Of a stretch of DNA of 29,253 nt, positions 8,417 through 16,140 are shown one piece after another. The notes under the pieces are model-generated. The model had not been told where the DNA came from, searched no databases, and was given only the letters and a program-made list of their open reading frames with translations. The DNA is taken from positions 1 through 29,253 of IMG/VR virus record IMGVR_UViG_3300027489_000017. The stretch is one strand, 5' to 3'. Source of the stretch: a virus. Both the position numbers and the translations under genes were made by a program. The first letter of the stretch is position 1, and the number at the start of each line of letters is the position of its first letter.

Positions 8417-11400
8417 ATGGCAAATTTAAATGTCACGGTTGTCGATGGCAACAACATCAATGTCCAAGTAACTCCGACGCCAGATCAAGTTATTAACATC
8501 GATCGCGGTGTTGCTGGCAATGGTGTTTCAAGCATTGAGGTAGTTAACGAGGGCGACTACGCTTATCTGCAAATCAATTACACGGACGGCACAATCGAAA
8601 CGGTTGGCCCAGTTGGTGTTAGCAGTGAAATCCTAATAAATATCGATGACAACATGGTCAGCATCGTTGCGGTTGCTGACGACCTGACTGTTATCAACAC
8701 GGTTTATGACAATTTGGCCGCAATCAATGATGTAGAGGCAAATATGGCCGCGATCATTGCGGCTCCGACTGCGGCATCTGAAGCGGCGGCTAGTGCGGCG
8801 GCGGCATTGACCAGTGAAACAAATGCGGCTTCATCTGCCGCTGATGCTCTGGCGTCTGAAACTGCGGCGGCAAATTCCGCCACATCTGCCGAAAACTCTG
8901 CATCGAATGCCGCTTTGTCTGCGACTGATGCCGATAACAGTGCTGACATTGCCGCGACTCAGGCAAACAATGCCGCGACGTCTGCTGGTGATGCCGCAAC
9001 GTCTGCCGCAAATGCGTTGGCGTCTGAAATGGCGGCGGCTACGTCTGAGTCAAATGCGGCTACGTCTGCGGCTAATGCTTTGGCATCTGAAAATGCGGCG
9101 GCGGCTTCAGCGGCTGATGCACTTGCATCTGAGACTGCGGCGGCGGCATCTGCGGCGGCGGCTTTGGTTTCGGAAACAAATACGCAAACCCTGTTCGACA
9201 ATTTTGATGAGCGTTACCTGGGCGCGTTTAACTCCGATCCGGCAACGGATAACCAGGGCGACCCGCTGATTGTGGGCGCGTTGTATTGGAATACAGTCAA
9301 CAATGTGATGCGTACCTATACGGGTACGGCGTGGATTACCGCATACGTTCCGTCTACAAATTTTGTTGCCAAGTCACCAACGGCAACGGATAACGCTGTT
9401 GTTCGTTTTGATGGCACGACCGGCTACACGATTCAAAATTCTGGCGTCATTGTTGATGATAGCAATAACGTTGCTGGAAATAGTTTCACTGGCGCGTATG
9501 TACAGATTGACACGGCGGCTACTGAAACACCGGCAGTTGGCAAGATGGTTTGGGATGCCGCGCAGGGAACGATTGCGTTTAATGCTTTGAATGATGGCGT
9601 TGTGCGTATCGGTCAATCGTTGCTGGCTTATGTCACTAATGCTGATTCGGTCACTATCCAAAAGGGGCAAGCCGTTTATTTGTTTGGGGCGCAGGGTGAT
9701 CGTGCGACTGTAAAGTTGGCATCGAACAATGGCGATTCGACGTCTGCAAAAACATTGGGGCTGGCAAACCAATCAATTGCGCCTAATGCTACTGGCTTCA
9801 TCATGTGCCAGGGCGTTATCGGCGGCTTAAATTTGTCTGGATTCACTGCTGGTGATTCTTTGTATTTGGGATCAACTCCCGGATCAATTACAAACATCAA
9901 ACAATACGCCCCCAACCATTTGGTCTATATTGGCGTGGTTGAGCGTGCAAATGCTGGCAATGGGCAAATTTATTTGCGCGTGCAAAACGGATACGAGTTG
10001 GACGAATTGCATAATGTGTCGGCTCAAAGTCCGACCAATGGACAAACGCTTGTCTACAACTCTGTTAGCGCACTTTGGGAAAAGTCAAACGCGCCTGTTT
10101 TGAGTTCGGCAACTGGATTGCCGTTGGAAACTGGCGTCACCGGCGTGTTGGCTGTTGTACATGGTGGCACTGGGGCAAACAATGCTCCCGATGCTCGAAC
10201 AAATCTGGGTTTGGGTAGCGCGGCTGTTTTAAATGCTGGCGTTGCTGATGGCGTTGCCACGTTGGACGGTAGCGGCACTGTGCCGCTGTCGCAAATCCCC
10301 GCATCCTTGCAAGGCGCATTGAGTTATCAAGGCACATGGAACGCATCAACTAATACGCCGACTATTACATCAAGTGTTGGCTCAAAGGGTTATTACTACG
10401 TGGTGAGTGTTTCAGGTAACACCACTATCAACGGTGTTTCCAACTGGGTCACTGGCGACTGGATCGTTTTCAACGGCTCTGTTTGGGAAAAGATAGATAA
10501 CACCGATGCCGTCACTTCAGTAAACGGGCATACAGGCACTGTGGTGCTTGGATATACCGACGTTGGTGCTCCGTCTACAAGCGGAACAAACGCGACTGGA
10601 ACGTGGGCGATTGATATTTCAGGCAATGCGGCAACGGCTGATTTGGCTGACGTAGCAACGGATTTGAATATCAATGGATTGACTCCCGAAACGGCAATTC
10701 AATCTAGCGACTATTTGGTCGTGTATGACGTTTCGGCTGGTGCTAATCGCAAGGCAACGATCAGCGATGCGGCGATTGTTGGGCCGACCGGACCTACGGG
10801 AGCAACTGGGCCTGTGGGCGCGACTGGCCCCGTGGGTCCAACTGGCGCAACCGGCCCTGCGGCAACGATTGCTGTTGGTACGACTACGACTGGTGCGCCT
10901 GGAACAACGGCAAGCGTTACAAATTCTGGAACGTCTGGTGCGGCTGTTTTTGACTTCACAATACCGCGAGGTGATGTTGGGGTTACTGGGCCAACTGGCC
11001 CGACTGGGCCGACTGGAGCAACAGGCAGTCCTGGACCGACTGGGCCAACCGGACCTGTGGGGCCAACTGGAACAGCGGCAACAGTATCTGTCGGAACAAC
11101 CTCAACGCTAACCGCTGGTTCACCTGCGACTGTCACAAATAGCGGTACTTCATCTGCGGCTGTTTTTAATTTTGGAATTCCCAATGGGCCAACTGGTGCG
11201 ACTGGCCCGACTGGAGCAACTGGGCCAACGGGTAGTCCTGGGCCGACCGGCCCTACTGGGTTGACTGGTAGTCCTGGCCCTACTGGGCCAACTGGGCCAA
11301 CCGGACCTAGTGGCCCACCTGGGCCAACTGGGCCAACTGGACCGACTGGACTTGGATATGCCGGGCTGACATCAACCACATCAATTTCTATTGGGCTTTC

Positions 11401-12076
11401 ATCAAAGACTTTTACGGTTAATCAAGCGCAAGGCACAAACGCTTTTGTTGTTGGTCAATATGTTCGTGCCTTTGGCGCGACAACAACCAACTTTATAGCC
11501 GGTCGAATTACGGCTTACACCGGAACGTCATTGACAATAAGCCCGGATTACACTGGTGGCTCTGGTACATTTGCATCTTGGACAATTACGGATACTGGTT
11601 CGCAAGGCGCTACCGGACCCACCGGACCCACCGGAAGTGCCGGACCCACTGGCAGTCCTGGCCCAACCGGCCCCACCGGCGCAACCGGCCCCACCGGACC
11701 TGTTGGCCCACCTGGACCGACTGGGCCGTCAGGCGCAACTGTTGTTCGTGCTTGGGTAAATTTATCTACATCGTCAAATAGTCCATCGATCAAGGCTCAA
11801 TCAAATGTGAGTTCGTTGACCTATACGGGAACTTATGCCGGTAACTATAACGTCAACTTTACAAGTGCAATGCCAAGTGCAAACTATGCGATGTCAAGTC
11901 AATTAACGCAACAATACAACAGCACAGCACTTTTTGGTGTGTGTTCTGTCGCTTCAAATACTGGGATGGGAACACCAATCACAAAATCGACGACTCAGAT
12001 TCAAATTGTGATGGCTGGATATGGAGGCGCATTTGCAACAGTTGGTGACGTAAGCATGATTTTCGTTGGGGGCTAA
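8417..12076 (+). CDS. Large tail fibre with Ala-rich coiled coil and collagen-like blocks
   Basis: A 1219-residue modular fibre. Residues 1-75 form a small N-terminal domain. At 115-253 there is an Ala/Ser-rich coiled coil with repeated SAA(D/N)ALASE units spaced by 14 or 21 residues, i.e. heptads. At 257-305 there is a carbohydrate-fibre-like module ([19 protein letters not shown]). At about 580-601 a fibre repeat [19 protein letters not shown] occurs. Four Gly-Pro-Thr collagen-like blocks lie at about 788-815, 857-885, 923-980 and 1060-1108. Between blocks 1/2 and 2/3 sit two copies of a short beta module. Residues 1109-1219 are the C-terminal domain shared with the short fibre. Collagen-like and coiled-coil repeats make trimeric stalks, so this should be a long flexible trimer carrying a receptor-binding tip. 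The next gene is a likely assembly chaperone. Confidence 0.92.
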   Translation: MANLNVTVVDGNNINVQVTPTPDQVINIDRGVAGNGVSSIEVVNEGDYAYLQINYTDGTIETVGPVGVSSEILINIDDNMVSIVAVADDLTVINTVYDNLAAINDVEANMAAIIAAPTAASEAAASAAAALTSETNAASSAADALASETAAANSATSAENSASNAALSATDADNSADIAATQANNAATSAGDAATSAANALASEMAAATSESNAATSAANALASENAAAASAADALASETAAAASAAAALVSETNTQTLFDNFDERYLGAFNSDPATDNQGDPLIVGALYWNTVNNVMRTYTGTAWITAYVPSTNFVAKSPTATDNAVVRFDGTTGYTIQNSGVIVDDSNNVAGNSFTGAYVQIDTAATETPAVGKMVWDAAQGTIAFNALNDGVVRIGQSLLAYVTNADSVTIQKGQAVYLFGAQGDRATVKLASNNGDSTSAKTLGLANQSIAPNATGFIMCQGVIGGLNLSGFTAGDSLYLGSTPGSITNIKQYAPNHLVYIGVVERANAGNGQIYLRVQNGYELDELHNVSAQSPTNGQTLVYNSVSALWEKSNAPVLSSATGLPLETGVTGVLAVVHGGTGANNAPDARTNLGLGSAAVLNAGVADGVATLDGSGTVPLSQIPASLQGALSYQGTWNASTNTPTITSSVGSKGYYYVVSVSGNTTINGVSNWVTGDWIVFNGSVWEKIDNTDAVTSVNGHTGTVVLGYTDVGAPSTSGTNATGTWAIDISGNAATADLADVATDLNINGLTPETAIQSSDYLVVYDVSAGANRKATISDAAIVGPTGPTGATGPVGATGPVGPTGATGPAATIAVGTTTTGAPGTTASVTNSGTSGAAVFDFTIPRGDVGVTGPTGPTGPTGATGSPGPTGPTGPVGPTGTAATVSVGTTSTLTAGSPATVTNSGTSSAAVFNFGIPNGPTGATGPTGATGPTGSPGPTGPTGLTGSPGPTGPTGPTGPSGPPGPTGPTGPTGLGYAGLTSTTSISIGLSSKTFTVNQAQGTNAFVVGQYVRAFGATTTNFIAGRITAYTGTSLTISPDYTGGSGTFASWTITDTGSQGATGPTGPTGSAGPTGSPGPTGPTGATGPTGPVGPPGPTGPSGATVVRAWVNLSTSSNSPSIKAQSNVSSLTYTGTYAGNYNVNFTSAMPSANYAMSSQLTQQYNSTALFGVCSVASNTGMGTPITKSTTQIQIVMAGYGGAFATVGDVSMIFVGG
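8761..9175 (+). repeat. Heptad-coding repeat region in the large fibre
   Basis: DNA coding the Ala-rich coil, built of short degenerate units such as GCGTCTGAAA(CT/AT)GCGGCGGC. Four copies of the encoded ALASE(T/M/N)AAA unit are visible. Spacing in multiples of seven residues keeps the coil register, so copy number could change by slippage without breaking the fibre. Confidence 0.7.
10780..11745 (+). repeat. Collagen-like GPT repeat DNA in the large fibre
   Basis: Four blocks of nine-base units coding Gly-Pro-Thr or Gly-Ala-Thr (10780-10862, 10988-11072, 11186-11365, 11597-11745). Blocks 2 and 3 mostly use GGGCCAACT or GGCCCGACT. Block 4 mostly uses GGACCCACC or GGCCCCACC. Identical units such as ACTGGGCCAACTGG recur and would allow recombination between blocks. 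Confidence 0.85.
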
Positions 12077-12077
12077 T

Positions 12078-12485
12078 ATGAATCAGGTAATTATTTACAC
12101 AAACGAAATTGGTGGTGTTGCTGTTTGTTTTCCAACTGGCGAATTACCTATTGAAGTTGTGCAACAAAGAGACATTCCAAAAGGCGTTGAAAGTTTTATT
12201 GTCACAAAAGATTCATTGCCGCCGTGCTTTGATTACGCAATGGCATGGGAACAATCTAATGGTGTCGTGACTGTCAATATTGCAAAAGCAAGAGAGGTCG
12301 CAAAAGAAAAATTGCGATTCGACCGCAAAGAATTGTTTACGTCTTTGGACATTGCGTTTCAACGCGCAATGGAGACTGGCGCAGACACATCTGCAATCGT
12401 TGCTGAAAAACAAAGATTGCGAGACATTACCAATTTGCCCGATTCTTGTAACACGATTGAAGAATTACGCGCATTGTCGGTTTGA
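12078..12485 (+). CDS. Tail fibre assembly / tail assembly chaperone-like protein
   Basis: A 135-residue protein. The C-terminal part FDRKELFTSLDIAFQRAMET, then IVAEKQRLRDITNLPDSCNT and IEELRAL, is the ending shared by many small phage proteins annotated as tail fibre assembly or tail assembly chaperones. I infer that it helps fold or attach the fibre coded just upstream. The N-terminal 60 residues are a small beta-rich domain. I choose ATG 12078, one base after the fibre stop, with GGGGG six bases before it; an in-frame TTG at 12066 would start inside the fibre gene and has no better SD. No membrane segment. Confidence 0.72.
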   Translation: MNQVIIYTNEIGGVAVCFPTGELPIEVVQQRDIPKGVESFIVTKDSLPPCFDYAMAWEQSNGVVTVNIAKAREVAKEKLRFDRKELFTSLDIAFQRAMETGADTSAIVAEKQRLRDITNLPDSCNTIEELRALSV

Positions 12486-12501
12486 TTTTGAAAGAAAAGA
12501 T

Positions 12502-13050
12502 ATGACACAACATCTGCCAATTTGGTATCTGGGCAAACTTGATTCGGAAACCTGCGATCAAGCAAAAAATGATTTGCTGAAATTTCCATTTCACGATGCC
12601 GCAATGGGAGTTAATGGCGAAGTAAAGCAAGAATCGCAACGAAAAACAAACGTGGTGTTTGCTCCGTTTGATTTTTGGCTCGGTAAGGAAATGGAAAAAA
12701 TTGCAATTGAGGGCAACTCGGTTTGCAAATGGAACTATGACATTCCGAGTCGTGAAGCGATTCAGTTTGCTGAGTACAAACCAGGACAGCATTACGATTG
12801 GCACGTTGATTATTTCCCGCTGGCTGGCGGGGAAACGGATCGCAAAGTGTCTGCGGTTTGTTTATTGAATGATCCTAACGAGTTCGATGGCGGGATTTTT
12901 CAAATGCGTTTATATTCTGAGTTCACTGCGCCGCTTGAAAAGGGAACGATTATTGCGTTTCCGTCTATTTTGGAACATCGGGTTACGCCGGTGACGAGTG
13001 GCGTTCGTTATTCTGCAACAATGTGGTTTCACGGGCCGAGGTTTAGATGA
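12502..13050 (+). CDS. 2OG-Fe(II) oxygenase (PiuC/PKHD hydroxylase-like)
   Basis: A 182-residue double-stranded beta-helix dioxygenase. YKPGQHYDWHVDYF carries the HxD iron ligands (H101, D103), and EHRVTPVTSGVRYSATMWF carries the distal iron ligand H159 and the 2-oxoglutarate-binding R169, so the active site is complete. Such enzymes couple 2-oxoglutarate decarboxylation to hydroxylation of a protein, small molecule or base. This one resembles the prolyl-hydroxylase-like group that phages often carry near tail genes. I prefer ATG 12502 (SD GAAAGAAAAG, 16 bases after the previous stop) over in-frame starts inside the upstream gene. Substrate unknown: fibre collagen-like prolines, an iron-uptake or translation target, or DNA bases are all possible. 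The 4-base overlap with the next gene joins it to the lysis cassette. Confidence 0.85.
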   Translation: MTQHLPIWYLGKLDSETCDQAKNDLLKFPFHDAAMGVNGEVKQESQRKTNVVFAPFDFWLGKEMEKIAIEGNSVCKWNYDIPSREAIQFAEYKPGQHYDWHVDYFPLAGGETDRKVSAVCLLNDPNEFDGGIFQMRLYSEFTAPLEKGTIIAFPSILEHRVTPVTSGVRYSATMWFHGPRFR

Positions 13051-13232
13051 TGGCAACGATTAACGAAACGGAAGCAAGGCTTAATTCGCACGAGGCTGTA
13101 TGCGCGATGCGGTACGAACAAATCAATGCGCGGCTAAAAAGGCTCGAAACTGTATTGATTAAAACGGCTGGTGCGATGATCGTTGGCATGGCTGGATTGT
13201 TGGCGGCTATTTTGTTTCATTTCCCAAAATGA
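13047..13232 (+). CDS. Small membrane protein, XhlA/holin-accessory-like
   Basis: A 61-residue protein with an N-terminal charged helix (residues 1-36, coiled-coil prone: INARLKRLETVLIKT) and one membrane segment at about 39-58, ending in FPK. This layout is that of XhlA-type haemolysin accessory proteins and of many small proteins in phage lysis cassettes. It overlaps the oxygenase stop by 4 bases; ATG 13050 is an alternative start. Three bases separate it from the next gene. A role in membrane permeabilisation is inferred from size, topology and position before the holin and endolysin. Confidence 0.65.
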   Translation: MMATINETEARLNSHEAVCAMRYEQINARLKRLETVLIKTAGAMIVGMAGLLAAILFHFPK

Positions 13233-13235
13233 GCG

Positions 13236-13790
13236 ATGGACCCGATCACAGCGTTTGCAATGGTGCAGACCGCCATTGCGGGTGTTCGCAAACTGTGCGC
13301 TGTGGTCAGGGAGGCTCAAGAGGCCGGTAAGGAAGTCGCTGACTTGACGGGGCAAGTGACTGGTTACGTCAGCAAGGTTTTGGAGGGTCAAGACAAACTG
13401 CAAAAGGCCGAGCAGGAAATCCGGTCAAACCCGCCAAAGGGTAAGAGTTTGCAGGTATTGGCGTTCGAGGAAGTCTCGCGCAAAATGGAGTTGAAAAAGC
13501 AGTACGCCGAACTGCGAAATATGATTGTTTACGAACTGGGGTTGCCTGGAGGGTTCTGGGCTGACTTCGAGGAAACACTACAACGAATGGAGCAAGAGGA
13601 TCGGGAAGCGAAAGAGCAGGCAGAATTGCAAAGGATTCAGTCGGAATGGCAACGCAAAAAAACACACGACGACCGACTGGTGTTGCTGGCTCAAATTCTT
13701 ACGGTCCTGCTCGGAGTCGGGTATCTGCTGGCACTGATGTGGGCGATCAGCCTGCATCGGGCGAATCGATTGTGGTTGCCGTGGGCCTGA
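13236..13790 (+). CDS. Coiled-coil protein with C-terminal membrane anchor
   Basis: A 184-residue protein. The N-terminus (MDPITAFAMVQTAIAGVRK) is an amphipathic or weakly hydrophobic helix; residues 110-145 are highly charged (EQEDREAKEQAELQRIQSEW) and coiled-coil like; 148-172 is a clear membrane helix followed by a short basic tail. I have seen similar MDPI-starting proteins in the lysis region of environmental siphophages, but the family has no proven function. A spanin-like or holin-accessory role is possible. The topology (long coil before a C-terminal anchor) is the reverse of a typical Rz i-spanin, which argues against that. The last 145 bases are overlapped by another frame. Confidence 0.7.
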   Translation: MDPITAFAMVQTAIAGVRKLCAVVREAQEAGKEVADLTGQVTGYVSKVLEGQDKLQKAEQEIRSNPPKGKSLQVLAFEEVSRKMELKKQYAELRNMIVYELGLPGGFWADFEETLQRMEQEDREAKEQAELQRIQSEWQRKKTHDDRLVLLAQILTVLLGVGYLLALMWAISLHRANRLWLPWA

Positions 13791-13927
13791 TCGTTTGCAT
13801 GATTTGCATTGCTGGCTTTATGACGCTCACTGGATTTTTGTATGCTGATTTGCAATCGGCTCGGGGCAAAAATAAGATAATAGAACGAAAGATTCAGGCG
13901 GTGATTGAGCGATGCGATCGTGAGTGA
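13646..13927 (+). CDS. Possible overlapping small membrane protein
   Basis: A 93-codon frame that overlaps the end of the previous gene by 145 bases. Residues 42-66 (IVVAVGLIVCMICIAGFMTL...) form a strong membrane helix, followed by a charged tail LQSARGKNKIIERKIQAVIE. The part beyond 13790 is not covered by any other gene, so something in this frame is likely translated. The first 40 residues are Arg/Ser/Thr/Pro-rich and look like a shadow of the neighbour's frame. The true start may be GTG 13772 or ATG 13799, giving a protein of about 51 or 42 residues. No SD is convincing at any of these. Confidence 0.5.
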   Translation: MATQKNTRRPTGVAGSNSYGPARSRVSAGTDVGDQPASGESIVVAVGLIVCMICIAGFMTLTGFLYADLQSARGKNKIIERKIQAVIERCDRE

Positions 13928-13939
13928 ATGGGGGTGCGT

Positions 13940-14440
13940 ATGGACTGGTTAAAACAACTTGCGCCGACGGCGGCTACGTTGCTAGGTGGCCCACTGGCGG
14001 GTATGGCTGTGGACGCTATCGGCAAGGCTCTCGGTATGTCGGATGCGACAAAAGAGCAGGTCAAGGATGTTTTGACGTCTGGGACGGTGACGGGTGAGCA
14101 AATGGCGGTGTTAAAGCAGGTCGAGGCTGACTTGAAACTGCGCCTCAAAGAGTTGGACGTCGACCTGGAAAAAATACAGGCCGCAGATCGTGATTCGGCT
14201 CGTAATCGTGAGATAAAAACTGGCGACAGTTGGACGCCAAGGGTCATCGCCCTGGTGGTGTTTATTGTTTGGGGTGCTGTGAATTGGAAATTGTTCAACG
14301 GCACGATCAGTGGCGATATGCGTGAATTGGTGGCAAGGGCTTTGGGTACGCTCGATGCGACTTTGATGGCCGTCATATATTATTATTTCGGCTCGTCTGC
14401 TGGCAGTAAGGATAAAACGGAAGCGATGGCAAGCAAATGA
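13940..14440 (+). CDS. Holin, 3TM GTA-release type
   Basis: A 166-residue holin-family protein. It opens with a Gly/Ala-rich segment (LLGGPLAGMAVDAIGKALGM), has a charged middle helix (residues about 75-105, containing LKELDVDLEKIQAADRDSAR), then WTPRVIALVVFIVWGAVNWK as a membrane helix and LMAVIYYYFGSSAGSKDKTE at the end. The closing YYFGSSAGSK is typical of the family first described for gene transfer agent release. It would form lesions in the inner membrane that let the endolysin out. ATG 13940 has GGGGGTG six bases upstream and gives the family's usual MDWL start; ATG 13928 is in frame but poorer. The stop overlaps the endolysin ATG by 4 bases. Confidence 0.88.
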   Translation: MDWLKQLAPTAATLLGGPLAGMAVDAIGKALGMSDATKEQVKDVLTSGTVTGEQMAVLKQVEADLKLRLKELDVDLEKIQAADRDSARNREIKTGDSWTPRVIALVVFIVWGAVNWKLFNGTISGDMRELVARALGTLDATLMAVIYYYFGSSAGSKDKTEAMASK

Positions 14441-14865
14441 ATTTAAGCGACCATTTCACCCTGGAAGAATTAACGCATACCGATCATCGGGAGTTGGATA
14501 ACACGCCGAATGATTTGGAAATTGAAAACCTTAAACGGTTGGCTCACTTTTTGGAGGCGATCAAGCAGGTGCTTGGTGGCAAACCGATTATGGTTAATTC
14601 TGCGTTCCGAAGCGAGGCCGTAAATACCGCCGTTGGAAGCAAAAATACCAGTCAGCATAGGGTAGGGTGCGCCGCTGACATTCGTGTTCCTGGAATGACG
14701 CCTGACGAAGTGGTGAAGGCTGTGATGCGTTCGGGGCTGGAATACGATCAGATCATTCGTGAATTTGATCGCTGGACTCACGTTAGCATCCCGAATATTC
14801 AGGGGACGCCTGCTCGCCGACAGGCTTTGATTATCGATAAGTCTGGGACTCGTCCGTACGCTTGA
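14437..14865 (+). CDS. Endolysin, M15-family peptidase
   Basis: A 142-residue VanY/peptidase M15-type zinc enzyme that cuts the peptide of peptidoglycan. SAFRSEAVN at 55-63, SQHRVGCAAD at 72-81 (zinc ligands H74 and D81 in the SxHxxGxAxD motif) and WTHVSI at 113-118 (third ligand H115) are all present. The start NLSDHFTLEELTHTDHRELD is the usual N-terminus of this phage group. It has no signal peptide, so export depends on the overlapping holin gene. No separate cell-wall binding domain is present. The 3' end overlaps the convergent HNH gene on the other strand by 35 bases. Confidence 0.92.
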   Translation: MNLSDHFTLEELTHTDHRELDNTPNDLEIENLKRLAHFLEAIKQVLGGKPIMVNSAFRSEAVNTAVGSKNTSQHRVGCAADIRVPGMTPDEVVKAVMRSGLEYDQIIREFDRWTHVSIPNIQGTPARRQALIIDKSGTRPYA

Positions 14866-15127
14866 GCAAGTGCTCGGTTAAATCGCGCAGATATTCTTGC
14901 GTGACCTCGTAGCGTTTAACAAAACCTTTGTTTCCGAGGCCGTGTACACCCGTGTTGCCTCGGTGATGTTCAGGACACAGCCCAATGACGGGTGCGTTGT
15001 CACGTTTGCCGCCAAGACGTCGAATGTGGTGAATTTCGCAGGGCGTCCCTGGGTGTCCAAGGTAATAGCATAAGATGCAACCCAGATCGGCGACTGCTTC
15101 ATAATGTTTTTTTGTAGAGATATTCAT
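14831..15127 (-). CDS. Ref-like HNH nuclease
   Basis: A 98-residue protein with a zinc/HNH layout: CILC at 17-20, CEIHHI at 30-35, LCPEHHR at 50-56, then NTGVHGLGNKGFVKRYEVTQ. The GVHG...FVKRY ending after an HNH core is that of the Ref (RecA-dependent nuclease) family known from phage P1, here without P1 Ref's long disordered N-terminus. In P1, Ref cuts DNA at RecA filaments; that activity here is inference. ATG 15127 is preferred over the in-frame TTG 15130. It is the last gene of the minus-strand cassette and runs into the endolysin gene from the opposite side. Confidence 0.8.
   Translation of the reverse strand: MNISTKKHYEAVADLGCILCYYLGHPGTPCEIHHIRRLGGKRDNAPVIGLCPEHHRGNTGVHGLGNKGFVKRYEVTQEYLRDLTEHLLKRTDESQTYR
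14864..14875. terminator. Small dyad at the convergent gene junction (weak)
   Basis: GAGC-AAGT-GCTC overlaps the endolysin stop codon and lies inside the end of the convergent gene. The stem has only 4 bases and no T-run follows on either strand. It is the only candidate to separate the two converging transcripts. Confidence 0.2.
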
Positions 15128-15614
15128 CAAATGGTCGAAGCGAGGATTGTGGCAGAGAATAAAAAGGACCGTTACCTACGTCACGAATGTTATCGTCCTG
15201 AAGGAATGTCTCTCGGTCTATCCAGCCCACGAGCCGAACGTGAGTTGGCCGAATTTCGGTTAAGACAAAAACGTCAACGGGCTTTCCACCAGACCATCCA
15301 ACGGCGTTAAGGTTTCCCCCAGGTTGCTTGGTAGATTTGACGTCTATCAGGTTGCCTTTTTTGCTGACGAGATCCGCGCCGAACTTGCGATATTCGCAGT
15401 TTATGTCAAAGAATAGGCCGAGGGCTTTGGCGACTGCGTATTCGGTAATAACCCCGTCAATGGACATTTGCATCGAATCTAGGCTTTGATCCTGGCGACG
15501 TTCTGTGCCGTGTTTGCTTGTCTCTTTGTGCCTGAGTTGCCCAATAAAGTGGCAGATTGCGTACTCGGATGGCGTGATGGGCTGGTCAAGAAAACGACGA
15601 TTGTGATCGATCAT
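15099..15614 (-). CDS. PD-(D/E)XK-like nuclease
   Basis: A 171-residue protein with a restriction-endonuclease-like core. GVITEYAVAKALG (E58) is the N-terminal helix, FGADLVSKKGN (D81) the first acidic strand, and LIDVKSTK (D91, K93) the D-x-K strand, in the order and spacing of PD-(D/E)XK enzymes. Homologues of this type in phages are annotated as nucleases or hypothetical proteins. The substrate is unknown; DNA repair, host DNA breakdown or Holliday junction processing are possible. The ATG overlaps the stop of the upstream gene by 4 bases, and its 3' end overlaps the Ref-like gene by 29 bases. Catalytic assignment rests on motif spacing only. Confidence 0.65.
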   Translation of the reverse strand: MIDHNRRFLDQPITPSEYAICHFIGQLRHKETSKHGTERRQDQSLDSMQMSIDGVITEYAVAKALGLFFDINCEYRKFGADLVSKKGNLIDVKSTKQPGGNLNAVGWSGGKPVDVFVLTEIRPTHVRLVGWIDRETFLQDDNIRDVGNGPFYSLPQSSLRPFDEYLYKKTL

Positions 15615-15946
15615 TGCGTGGCTTTCCCTTCGGCTCTGGCTGATGATTCGAGACTGCGCCAGACTTCGATTTTTGCTTCGGCGGCGACCATGAGAATCCG
15701 CATTGTTTCGTAGTCGGCAACTGCGTCTGATAACTCTTCGAGGTGGGCTTTGTAGTCTGGGTGCGAATAGGCAAACGTCTCTTTGGCAGACTCTGTTTTT
15801 TCTGACGACTGCGCCATCAGCATCGCTTTGATGGTTTTGCGCTTTTCGGTCATGTAAACCATGCGGCCTTTGAGTACGCCTAATTTTTTGGCATTGTCTC
15901 GTATGAAATCAAGTGCCTGAAATGGCGAAATATCGTGTTCTGTCAT
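15611..15946 (-). CDS. Conserved phage protein of unknown function, helical
   Basis: A 111-residue all-helical protein. SAKETFAYSHPDYKAHLEEL, then MRILMVAAEAKIEVWRSLES, is a pattern I recognise from small proteins that sit among replication and recombination genes of many proteobacterial phages; no function is established for them. ATG 15946 overlaps the stop of the zinc-ribbon gene (ATGA), so I reject the longer frame starting at 16072. High charge and absence of membrane or signal segments suggest a cytoplasmic, possibly DNA- or protein-binding, role. Confidence 0.8.
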   Translation of the reverse strand: MTEHDISPFQALDFIRDNAKKLGVLKGRMVYMTEKRKTIKAMLMAQSSEKTESAKETFAYSHPDYKAHLEELSDAVADYETMRILMVAAEAKIEVWRSLESSARAEGKATQ

Positions 15947-16140
15947 TTTTTGCCTTTTAGAGTAAATCCGGTGCGGTTTTTTAGTTCGGCGCAGGTGATG
16001 CAACGCCACATTTTTCTGCCATCGCTGGTACGAACCTGGGTGTCGGCTTCGCGTATTCGACAGACTTGGCAAAATGGTTTTTTTGTTGTCATTTGTTCGT
16101 TTTGTTTGTTAGCAATAATTCTTTTTTTCCAACCTGTCAT
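15943..16140 (-). CDS. Small zinc-ribbon protein
   Basis: A 65-residue basic protein with two Cys pairs, C24-x2-C27 (CQVC) and C47-x2-C50 (CITC), that should bind one zinc ion. The region around it is rich in Lys and Arg, so nucleic acid binding is plausible. ATG 16140 has an AAAGGAAAG SD and overlaps the previous stop by 4 bases; an internal ATG at 16092 would still keep the zinc ribbon. Both ends are linked by ATGA overlaps, so it is translated as part of the cassette. Confidence 0.78.
   Translation of the reverse strand: MTGWKKRIIANKQNEQMTTKKPFCQVCRIREADTQVRTSDGRKMWRCITCAELKNRTGFTLKGKK

Noticed and set aside
8814-9269. 151-codon plus-strand frame rich in Leu, Arg, Met
   Set aside because: Frame-shifted reading of the Ala-rich coil repeats of the fibre.
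10711-11379. 222-codon minus-strand frame with GPVGPVGP-like repeats
   Set aside because: It is the complement of the collagen-like DNA of the large fibre, where a Gly-Pro-rich antisense frame arises by itself. It has no independent SD or neighbours on that strand.
10780-11745. CRISPR-like or satellite repeats
   Set aside because: The periodic DNA is in frame, made of 9-base Gly-x-y codon units with no spacers, and is explained by the collagen-like protein.
12502-13050. The oxygenase as a TET/JBP base hydroxylase partner of the TAGT
   Set aside because: Its motifs and spacing are those of PiuC/PKHD hydroxylases, and it is 12 kb away in the tail/lysis region. Kept only as a weak alternative.
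13236-13927. Rz/Rz1 spanin pair
   Set aside because: The nested arrangement is suggestive, but the first protein has a C-terminal rather than N-terminal anchor and no lipoprotein lipobox is visible in the second.
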